DNA of 8,421 bases from assembly GCA_002419145.1 (NCBI GenBank), contig DIFN01000085.1, forward strand, positions 1 to 8,421. The letters run 5' to 3'. Of the stretch, positions 1-5,640 are shown piece by piece. The position numbers and the translations under genes are program-made. The notes under the pieces are model-generated. The model saw nothing but the letters and a program-made list of their open reading frames with translations. It ran no database searches and was not told the origin of the DNA. The first letter of the stretch is position 1; every line of letters begins with the position of its first letter. The stretch is from Mageeibacillus sp. UBA5747 (GTDB taxonomy: Bacteria > Bacillota > Clostridia > Saccharofermentanales > UBA5734).

Positions 1-68
1 GACCGGCCCAATCGCAGCGGCGAGCGGCCCAGCTACGGCGATCGGCCCAATCGCAGCGGCGAGCGGCC
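1..68 (+). repeat. 39-bp tandem repeat in the rlmB N-terminal extension
   Basis: One full unit (1-39) is followed by 29 bases of a second unit (40-68) that differs only at one silent position (gac/gat). The unit length is a multiple of three and encodes the 13-residue block DRPNRSGERPSYG, followed by DRPNRSGERPF. More copies may lie to the left of the window. The composition suggests a flexible, positively charged tail, as seen on many RNA-binding proteins; that role is inference. Confidence 0.85.
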
Positions 69-993
69 ATTCCGCAAAGAACGGCGCGACGAGACTGATT
101 TTGAGTCCACACCTTCCAGTGCCTTCCGTTCACCACCTCCGACACCAACCTTTGTCCGCAAAGTCGCTAAGGAAATGCCTGCTGCTCCTGCAGTCCGTGA
201 AGATGCCCAGGAAGACGAGAACCTTGAGCCCGTTGCCGGTTCGCCGGACCGTCTCGAAGGCCGCAATCCCATCCAGGAGGCTCTCAAGGCTGGCCGTTCA
301 TTCAATAAAATATGGGTGGCTAAAAGAGATGGCAAGCCTGACCTGATTCTGGCCCGCATTGTGGCTCAGGCCAGGGAGGCAGGTGCCGTGGTCATGGAAG
401 TCGAGCGCAAGATTCTCGACCAGATGTCCGAGACAAAAGCCCATCAGGGTGTGATTGCCCAAGTCGCTGCGCATGAATATGTTGAATTGGACGATTTGCT
501 GGTCTCTATTCAGGCAAAGGGGGAAACACCCTTCCTTGTCATGCTGGATGAACTGCAAGACGGCTACAATCTTGGTTCTGTCTTGAGAATCGCCGATGCG
601 GCTGGTGTCCATGGCGTCATCATTCCCGAACGACGTTCCGTCGGCCTCGACAGCACCGTTGCCAAGGCCTCGGCAGGCGCGATCGAGCATGTCCCAGTTT
701 GCCGGGTTGGCAATCTGACCCAAACGGTCCTCAAACTCAAGGAGAAGGGCTTCTGGGTGGCTGGCGCAGACAGCGAAGGGACACAGGATTACCACAAAAT
801 TGACTGGTCGGGTTCCATGCTCTTGATAATCGGCAGTGAAGGTGAGGGTATCGGTAAGCAACTCTTGAAACATTGTGACTTCCTCGTTTCAATCCCGATG
901 AAAGGACAGGTCAATTCGCTGAATGCTGCAGTTGCTGCCGGAATTATCGTTTTCGAAGCCGCTACCCAGCGTCAGGCTGGCGCTGAGAAATAA
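1..993 (+). CDS. rlmB: 23S rRNA (guanosine-2'-O-)-methyltransferase, RlmB/TrmH (SpoU) family; 5' end outside window
   Basis: The reading frame is open from base 1 to the TAA at 991-993 (330 residues visible), so the start lies upstream. The ATG at 175 has no properly spaced ribosome binding site and lies inside the frame. Residues 1 to about 80 are low-complexity and rich in Arg, Pro, Gly, Ser and Asp, with a tandem 13-residue repeat at the very start. A SpoU substrate-binding domain begins at LEGRNPIQEAL (residue 85). The SPOUT catalytic domain fills the last 150 or so residues, with all three family motifs: LDELQDGYNLGSVLRIADA (motif 1, with the N-x-G-x-x-R core), LIIGSEGEGI (motif 2) and IPMKGQVNSLNAAVAAGI (motif 3, usually SLNVSVA, here SLNAAVA). 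The family forms a trefoil-knot dimer that uses S-adenosylmethionine; RlmB methylates G2251 in the 23S rRNA P-loop. A close SpoU paralogue acting on another rRNA or tRNA site is possible, but the position before sigH favours RlmB. Confidence 0.93.
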   Translation, partial: DRPNRSGERPSYGDRPNRSGERPFRKERRDETDFESTPSSAFRSPPPTPTFVRKVAKEMPAAPAVREDAQEDENLEPVAGSPDRLEGRNPIQEALKAGRSFNKIWVAKRDGKPDLILARIVAQAREAGAVVMEVERKILDQMSETKAHQGVIAQVAAHEYVELDDLLVSIQAKGETPFLVMLDELQDGYNLGSVLRIADAAGVHGVIIPERRSVGLDSTVAKASAGAIEHVPVCRVGNLTQTVLKLKEKGFWVAGADSEGTQDYHKIDWSGSMLLIIGSEGEGIGKQLLKHCDFLVSIPMKGQVNSLNAAVAAGIIVFEAATQRQAGAEK

Positions 994-998
994 ACCCC

Positions 999-1652
999 AT
1001 GACTGACTGCTCGCCTGAAGATATTGAGACCATGGACGACCAGACCCTAGTCACCATGGCCCGGGCAGGCGCCAATCAGGCCATGGAGATCTTGCTCAAC
1101 CGCTACAAAATGCTGGTGCGCCAAAAAGCCTCCGCTCTGTACATCCTGGGCGCTGACAGTGACGATGTCATTCAGGAGGGGATGATCGGACTTTTCAAAG
1201 CAATCCGTGATTACAAACCTGACCAGGGCGCTTCGTTTGCTACGTTTGCCAATCGATGTATCAGTGCCCAGATCACGGATGCCGTTCGCCAGGCCTCGCG
1301 TCAGAAGCATCGGCCACTCAATGAATCGATCTCACTGCAGAATTTTCTCTATCCGGAGGATTCGGATCGCCTGAACACAGAACACGATATTCCATCGCCA
1401 AAGGATGATCCAGAACAGAACTTGCTGTCACAAGAAGAAAGTGACCAGTTGCTCGACTACCTCAATGTGCAGTTGACCGATCTTGAACGCCAGGTTATCC
1501 GGCTGTTCATGCTCGGTCACAGCTACCGCTCCATTGCCAGTGAGTTGCACTGTTCACCCAAACGCGTGGATAATGCATTGACCCGTATCCGCCGGAAATT
1601 AAGCCAGTTTTATGCTGGCAAAACCAGAAGGGAGGCAGAAAAGACCCTATGA
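999..1652 (+). CDS. sigH: RNA polymerase sigma factor SigH (Spo0H) family
   Basis: This is a 217-residue sigma-70-family factor, nearly the same length as Bacillus subtilis SigH. Region 2 covers about residues 29-102: GADSDDVIQEGMIGLFKAIR is the core-binding 2.2 segment, and the 2.4 stretch ends in ASRQKHRPLNESISL, very close to the SigH signature (TATRQKHIPLN in B. subtilis). After an acidic linker, region 4 lies at about 155-203 (LTDLERQVIRLFMLGHSYRSIA, then HCSPKRVDNALTRIRRKL), with a helix-turn-helix that would read the -35 box. In known Firmicutes SigH directs transition-phase, competence and early sporulation genes. It starts five bases after the rlmB stop. No clear Shine-Dalgarno precedes ATG 999, so translation probably depends on ribosomes finishing rlmB; ATG 1032 is a less likely alternative start. 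The usual yacP (rae1) gene between rlmB and sigH is absent. Confidence 0.92.
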   Translation: MTDCSPEDIETMDDQTLVTMARAGANQAMEILLNRYKMLVRQKASALYILGADSDDVIQEGMIGLFKAIRDYKPDQGASFATFANRCISAQITDAVRQASRQKHRPLNESISLQNFLYPEDSDRLNTEHDIPSPKDDPEQNLLSQEESDQLLDYLNVQLTDLERQVIRLFMLGHSYRSIASELHCSPKRVDNALTRIRRKLSQFYAGKTRREAEKTL

Positions 1653-2956
1653 ACGTCCGAGTCGCCATCCGTCAGGCGCTGGCCTTGCTTCTGGGGATCG
1701 CAACGCTGGTGCTGGCAACCGCCTGCTCCCTACCTGCCGCAAATAGCTCAACTACAACACCGATTGTGACAGAATCAGACAAATACCTGAGTTCAACTGC
1801 CCTGGTCCAGCAACTGGCCTTGGCCATTGGCGGCAACCTCGACATCCAGGCCGCTTACCAGGCCATCCCAGAGCACCAGCGTGAAGCAGTCACTGCAGAC
1901 CAGTTCCAAAGGTATGTACTATTGCTCCGTAAGGGTGTGACGGGGCGGATCGTGTCTCTGGTGGCCATGAACGACAATCAGATCGAAACCGCTCGCCAGC
2001 AAATTGTGGACCGTTTGCCAGGACAGCAAGAGTTGGCTGCGAGAACCATCGGGTTTTGGCTGAATATCCGGGATAGTGGCATCATCGGTGACCGGATTGA
2101 ACTTTACTGTCAGGTCGATGATGAGGGTATTGCCTATCTCGACGGTAACTGGATTAGCCAGATTCTCCAGCTAGCCGATTTCACCAATCTTTATTTTGAC
2201 GCTATTGATCAACAAGACGTTGACTCTCTGGATGAACTACTTCGCCACTCCATTCCTGATGATGCGGCACGCAAGGCCATTGCCAGCCGTCTGGTCTGGT
2301 TTTACCGCAACCAGGTCGAAACTGAAACGGAAGAATTCAGGCTGCAGTCCATCCGCATCGACGGACTATCTTTCACTGAAAAATTGCTTGCCGGCATCGG
2401 ATCGAGCAGCTCTTTATCGCGAACGATTGAAATTATCCCACAGTCTGACGGGACGTTTCTGGTGAATGATTTGCTGCCGAGTGAACTCAGCTTGCCAGAC
2501 TCGGATGTTGTACTCGAAGATGCGACGATCCTCAGGGTCGGTGGGGATACCAGCTCTGCCTTGGTGACCTTATACAGCGTTCCTTTCGAAGTGTTTACTG
2601 GCAAACCCGCCCTGCACGATGATTCGAACTGCAAACTGCTCGAAAGTGGCAAGTCCCTGATCCACCTCAGCTACGAAGGCCTCGAACTCATTGTGGAAGG
2701 GGATTGCTACAACAACCATTCGCGCTGGCGTGGCCGCGTCCTGTCTGCCGAACTGACCTCGGACAAATATTCCCTGGGATCCGGCTTGAAAGTCGGCCTG
2801 CCTGCATCAGCCCTCTATGCTCAATATCCATTCATCAGCGTGGGGGACAAAGCAGCCATCGGCCAAATGGAAAGTGGTGAAGTCGCCTTGACCGCGGTAG
2901 TTGAAAATGACACCGTGATATCCCTGCGCCTTACGATGCAGGATGCCTCAAGCTAA
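1649..2956 (+). CDS. Lipoprotein of unknown function, coupled to sigH
   Basis: This 435-residue protein is not one I recognise. A short basic N-terminus (MNVRVAIRQ) is followed by a hydrophobic stretch and a lipobox LATAC with the lipidated cysteine at residue 26, so it should be anchored on the outer face of the membrane. A Ser/Thr-rich linker (about 31-45) follows. Residues 45-240 appear mainly helical and contain NLYFDAIDQQDVDSLDELL followed by IASRLVWFYRN, loosely reminiscent of NTF2-like lipoprotein domains. The C-terminal half (about 250-435) is beta-rich; its end (GSGLKVGLPASALYAQYPF, then a closing strand VVENDTVISLRLTM) resembles ligand-binding beta modules of other clostridial lipoproteins, but this is inference only. 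The ATG overlaps the sigH TGA (ATGA, 1649-1652), and GGGAGG at 1630-1635 is a rather distant ribosome binding site, so expression should be coupled to sigH. No terminator is obvious after the stop. Confidence 0.85.
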   Translation: MNVRVAIRQALALLLGIATLVLATACSLPAANSSTTTPIVTESDKYLSSTALVQQLALAIGGNLDIQAAYQAIPEHQREAVTADQFQRYVLLLRKGVTGRIVSLVAMNDNQIETARQQIVDRLPGQQELAARTIGFWLNIRDSGIIGDRIELYCQVDDEGIAYLDGNWISQILQLADFTNLYFDAIDQQDVDSLDELLRHSIPDDAARKAIASRLVWFYRNQVETETEEFRLQSIRIDGLSFTEKLLAGIGSSSSLSRTIEIIPQSDGTFLVNDLLPSELSLPDSDVVLEDATILRVGGDTSSALVTLYSVPFEVFTGKPALHDDSNCKLLESGKSLIHLSYEGLELIVEGDCYNNHSRWRGRVLSAELTSDKYSLGSGLKVGLPASALYAQYPFISVGDKAAIGQMESGEVALTAVVENDTVISLRLTMQDASS

Positions 2957-3009
2957 GCGCTGGGTTACAATGATTGCAATTTGCTTGGGGTTAAACTCGG
3001 AAGAGGCTC

Positions 3010-3038
3010 TTGACAAAGTGGCCTGCTGCATCTATCAT
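3010..3038 (+). promoter_or_regulatory. SigA-type promoter for tRNA-Arg
   Basis: A perfect TTGACA (3010-3015) is separated by 17 bases from TATCAT (3033-3038), a near-consensus -10 box. Transcription should start around 3045, about 24 bases before the mature tRNA. The strength fits a stable-RNA gene. Confidence 0.75.
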
Positions 3039-3068
3039 TAATACTGCTGCTGCGAACAGCAGCAACAT

Positions 3069-3145
<77 letters not shown>

Positions 3146-3152
3146 CACGAGG

Positions 3153-3187
3153 ATCCCTGAGACTGTTAGGTTTCGGGGATTTTTCTT
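3153..3187 (+). terminator. Intrinsic terminator of tRNA-Arg
   Basis: ATCCCTGAGAC (3153-3163) pairs with GTTTCGGGGAT (3170-3180), giving 11 pairs, two of them G-U, around a six-base loop. TTTTCTTT follows. It lies eight bases after the tRNA CCA end. Confidence 0.85.
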
Positions 3188-3450
3188 TGCCTTGGAAAGG
3201 GTCGATTCCCTGGGTTTTCAGGAAGCAATGGATATCTTGGGCTTGGCTGGAAATTTCCGGCCGGCGCTGCAGCATCGTCGCACACTGGTGCCCCTTATAG
3301 ACTGGTTGCCGAAACGGCATCATCCTTCAAATGTGAGAGTACCTTTTACCTTCAGCAATCCTCACTTACCAGATCTGATGCAGGGTCTGGCGCCGCTGGC
3401 TTCGCACTGTAATTGTCACAAAACAAACCCGAAATGACCTCTTGACTGGA
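3188..3450. other. Intergenic stretch between convergent units, no gene seen
   Basis: About 260 bases lie between the tRNA terminator and the stop of the minus-strand membrane-protein gene. The short open frames here have no ribosome binding site and no recognisable protein features. Two small dyads are visible: an 18-base near-palindrome at 3245-3262 (GGCTGGAAA/TTTCCGGCC, one G-T pair) and a stem at 3369-3390 (CCAGATC/GGTCTGG, eight-base loop). Neither is followed by a T-run on either strand, so neither is a standard terminator for the minus-strand gene. Confidence 0.6.
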
Positions 3451-4116
3451 TTATTTAGCCCGGGCTTTGGATTTGCTTTTTGCTGCCGCGGCATGTTCTT
3501 CGATAAAGTTGAGAACGAAATCAAAATCAGCTGCTTCGGCATACACCTGATTGTGGACCAGGTCAGATGAATTAACCTTGATCACCTGGCGCTTGCGATC
3601 CGGCTTGATTGTTTTGACCTGCTTGAATTTCGAGTAGGTGGATTGTTTGCTGCCAACGAGCAAGCCTTGTCCGGCAGCACCCACATTTCCAGTCGTAGCG
3701 CCAGCCAGGAGCAGCAAATGACCAAGGATCTGGGCTTTCTTGAATTGGCGGGGCATCTGGGTGTGCTTGACACCTTGCTCATCCATTTCGAACCACACGC
3801 AATACTTGCCACCCATCATCAAGGCATAAAGATAGTAGGCTATTGTTGATAAGACGAGCATGCCGCCAATGAGCCCGAAGAAAACAGGTGTCAGACCCGT
3901 CAAAGCCTTGCCAATGCCATCGCCGATCTCGAACAGAACCATGAAAAGATACATGCCAAGAAAAATGAAGAAGAAAATTTTCCAGACCAGGACGAGGATG
4001 GTTGGATTGCGGTACAGGCTGAACTCATAGACCCAGCGCAGGACACCATCCTTGCCGCGTGTGATGTTGGGGGACGGACGGTCTATTTCATCGCTTTCCT
4101 GGCGAAAACTTGGCAT
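3451..4116 (-). CDS. Small two-helix membrane protein with a cytoplasmic-type C-terminal domain, function unknown
   Basis: A 221-residue protein that I do not recognise as a named family. The N-terminal 38 residues are hydrophilic. Two hydrophobic segments follow at about 39-63 (ILVLVWKIFFFIFLGMYLF region) and 74-100 (PVFFGLIGGMLVLSTIAYYL region), separated by a short loop. The C-terminal 120 residues alternate strand-like segments (YCVWFEMDEQGVKHTQ; YSKFKQVKTIKPDRKRQVIKV) and end in a probable helix (FDFVLNFIEEHA) and a Lys/Ala tail. This order, membrane hairpin then strands then a last helix, resembles membrane-anchored bacterial PH-like (YcxB-type) proteins; that assignment is inference. 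The start at 4116 is supported by GGAGG about ten bases upstream on the minus strand (complement at about 4126-4130). It is a single-gene unit, divergent from the amino-acid importer and convergent with the tRNA gene. Confidence 0.82.
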   Translation of the reverse strand: MPSFRQESDEIDRPSPNITRGKDGVLRWVYEFSLYRNPTILVLVWKIFFFIFLGMYLFMVLFEIGDGIGKALTGLTPVFFGLIGGMLVLSTIAYYLYALMMGGKYCVWFEMDEQGVKHTQMPRQFKKAQILGHLLLLAGATTGNVGAAGQGLLVGSKQSTYSKFKQVKTIKPDRKRQVIKVNSSDLVHNQVYAEAADFDFVLNFIEEHAAAAKSKSKARAK

Positions 4117-4169
4117 AAAGATACCTCCGATGGTCGATGGTTCTATGTTAGCGCATCATGGTCAAGGGA

Positions 4170-4211
4170 ACCAGACCCTGGTACCAGACCTATCGAAAAT
4201 GGACCAGAACC
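4170..4211. repeat. Three short ACCAGA(A)CC direct repeats
   Basis: ACCAGACC occurs at 4170-4177 and 4183-4190, and a variant ACCAGAACC at 4203-4211, ending directly against the large palindrome. The first two frame the perfect 10-base palindrome CTGGTACCAG (4178-4187). They could be operator half-sites or part of the same repeated element as the palindrome; the sequence alone does not decide. Confidence 0.5.
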
Positions 4212-4258
4212 ATCAATCTGCCGAAAAAGGGACGCCGTCCCTTTTTCGGCAGATTGAT
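4212..4258. repeat. 47-bp palindrome (23-bp arms, one-base centre), REP-like or bidirectional terminator
   Basis: The arm at 4212-4234 is the exact reverse complement of 4236-4258, with C4235 in the middle. Its core is AAAAAGGGACG-C-CGTCCCTTTTT: a G+C hairpin flanked by A5 and T5. This is the form of an intrinsic terminator working in both directions. The outer arms add ATCAATCTGCCG and its complement. It lies between two divergent genes, where no transcript obviously needs ending, so an insulating role or a dispersed palindromic (REP-type) element are both reasonable. The right arm overlaps the likely -35 box of the downstream promoter. Confidence 0.9.
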
Positions 4259-4281
4259 ATGCGTCTCAGATTATGTAAAAT
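4254..4281 (+). promoter_or_regulatory. Probable promoter of the amino-acid importer operon
   Basis: TTGATA (4254-4259) and TAAAAT (4276-4281) are separated by 16 bases, with TG immediately before the -10 box. Transcription would start around 4288, leaving a leader of about 60 bases. Five of the six -35 bases lie in the right arm of the palindrome at 4212-4258. The leader can form a 6-bp stem, CCGGGC (4303-4308) with GCCCGG (4322-4327), before the ribosome binding site. I see no T-box. Confidence 0.6.
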
Positions 4282-4348
4282 AAACAGTGTCTATCACACA
4301 CGCCGGGCTGCTTTCACCAGCGCCCGGACCAAAGAAAGGAAAGCTCCC

Positions 4349-5536
4349 ATGAAGAAATCACTTGCTCTTCTGCTTGTCCTGACCCTGATGCTTGCCCTGC
4401 TTGCTGGCTGTGCCTCCACTGGCAATGCTGGTGCTTCCGCTGAAAAAGTCATCAAAATTGGCGTCTTTGAACCGGTCACCGGTGAAAATGGTGGCGGTGG
4501 CTTCCAGGAAGTCCTCGGTATGCGTTATGCCAACACCAAGGTCCCATCTGTCGACATCGGTGGTCAGACCTACAAGATCGAACTGGTCGAAGTCGACAAT
4601 AAGTCCGACAAGACCGAAGCTGTCACGGCTGCCCAGAGCCTGATGTCGAGTAAAGTTGCGGTTGTCTTGGGTTCCTATGGTTCCGGCGTCTCCATTGCTG
4701 CCGGCGAAATTTTCAAGGAAAACATGGTCCCGGCCATTGGCGCTTCCTGCACCAATCCGCAGGTCACCCTTGGCAACGACTATTATTTCCGAGTTTGCTT
4801 CCTGGACCCCTTCCAGGGTACCGTCATGGCCAACTTCGCGCTGGAATCTGGCGCCAAGAATGCTGCTGTCATCACCCAGCTCGGCGACGACTACAGCTCC
4901 GGCCTGGGCAACTTCTTCCTGAAAGCCTATGAAGAAAAAGGCGGCACCATTGTCGCCCAGGAACAGTTCCAGACCAACCAGACCGACTTCAAGGCCATTC
5001 TGACCAATGTCAAGGCTGCCAATCCCGATTTCATCTTTGCCCCATCCTCCATTGCCACTGCTCCGCTGCTGATCAAGCAGGCTCGTGAGCTTGGCATCAC
5101 TGCCACCATCGCAGCCGGCGATACCTGGGAAAACACCAGCATCATCGACAATGCCGGTGCCGATGCCGAAGGCATTGTCCTCTCGACCTTCTTTGATGAA
5201 AATGACACCGCCAACCCGGTTGCCGCTGATTTTGTCAAAGGCTTCAAAGAATACCTCAAGGCCAACCCGGAAAGCCTGTCCAAGAACGGCGGCGAAGGCG
5301 TCGCAGCTGTTTCAGCCCTTGGCTATGATGCTTACATGACTGCGATCGAAGCCATCAAGGCAGCTGGCAAAGCTGATCCTGAAGCCATCCGCGAAGCTCT
5401 GACCAAGGTCTCCTACAATGGCGTCACAGGCTCAATCACTTTCGATGAAAACGGCGATGCCAGGAAAGACATGGCCTACATCAAAACTGTCAAAGGTGGC
5501 AAATTCGAGTTCTTAAAGACTGTCAAAGTCAGCTGA
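4349..5536 (+). CDS. livJ: Branched-chain amino-acid ABC transporter, substrate-binding lipoprotein (LivJ-type)
   Basis: A 395-residue type I periplasmic-binding-fold protein of the Leu/Ile/Val (HAAT) family. MKKSLALLL leads into a lipoprotein signal ending LLAGC, with the lipidated cysteine at residue 21 and a short Ala/Ser/Gly linker. The mature domain starts KVIKIGVFEPVTGENGG, the usual first strand and ligand-loop pattern. Other family landmarks are VVLGSYGSGVSIAAGEI, VPAIGASCTNPQVT, YYFRVCFLDPFQGTVMA and QLGDDYSSGLGNFF. It captures an amino acid outside the cell and delivers it to LivHM; the exact ligand cannot be read from the sequence. ATG 4349 is chosen because the signal peptide begins there and AAAGGA (4335-4340) sits eight bases upstream; the frame stays open to 4052 but would run through the palindrome and promoter. 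It is the first gene of the operon and is separated from livH by a strong hairpin. Confidence 0.93.
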   Translation: MKKSLALLLVLTLMLALLAGCASTGNAGASAEKVIKIGVFEPVTGENGGGGFQEVLGMRYANTKVPSVDIGGQTYKIELVEVDNKSDKTEAVTAAQSLMSSKVAVVLGSYGSGVSIAAGEIFKENMVPAIGASCTNPQVTLGNDYYFRVCFLDPFQGTVMANFALESGAKNAAVITQLGDDYSSGLGNFFLKAYEEKGGTIVAQEQFQTNQTDFKAILTNVKAANPDFIFAPSSIATAPLLIKQARELGITATIAAGDTWENTSIIDNAGADAEGIVLSTFFDENDTANPVAADFVKGFKEYLKANPESLSKNGGEGVAAVSALGYDAYMTAIEAIKAAGKADPEAIREALTKVSYNGVTGSITFDENGDARKDMAYIKTVKGGKFEFLKTVKVS

Positions 5537-5551
5537 TATCCCTGTTAGCCC

Positions 5552-5602
5552 GGCGAGCGGCAGGCACAGCGACGTGTCTGCCGCTCGCCTTCATATTTTT
5601 TT
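5552..5602 (+). terminator. Strong hairpin between binding-protein and permease genes, likely partial terminator
   Basis: GGCGAGCGGCAGGCAC (5552-5567) pairs over 16 positions, one of them G-U, with GTGTCTGCCGCTCGCC (5574-5589) around loop AGCGAC. TTCATA and seven T residues follow (last T at 5602). The T-run is set back by six bases, so termination may be incomplete. Such a hairpin typically gives more binding protein than permease and protects the 3' end of the first transcript. Confidence 0.85.
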
Positions 5603-5640
5603 CATCGCCCCCCTCAACCATCGGAAACTGAGGTAGACTC

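Noticed and set aside
298..873. 191-codon open frame on the minus strand inside rlmB
   Set aside because: It lies fully antisense to a gene with clear RlmB motifs, has no recognisable protein features and arises from codon bias on the opposite strand.
3369..3390. Stem-loop as terminator of the minus-strand membrane-protein gene
   Set aside because: The stem is only seven pairs, one of them G-U, and no T-run follows on the minus strand.
3192..3437. 81-codon plus-strand open frame after the tRNA terminator
   Set aside because: There is no ribosome binding site, no recognisable domain and no hydrophobic or repeat pattern.
4052..4348. Upstream in-frame extension of the substrate-binding protein
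   Set aside because: It would place about 99 residues before a perfect lipoprotein signal peptide and would read through the palindrome and promoter; ATG 4349 has its own ribosome binding site.
4282..4348. T-box, leucine attenuator or other riboswitch in the importer leader
   Set aside because: The leader of about 60 bases is too short, lacks T-box sequence elements and any leader peptide rich in Leu, Ile or Val; only one 6-bp stem is visible.
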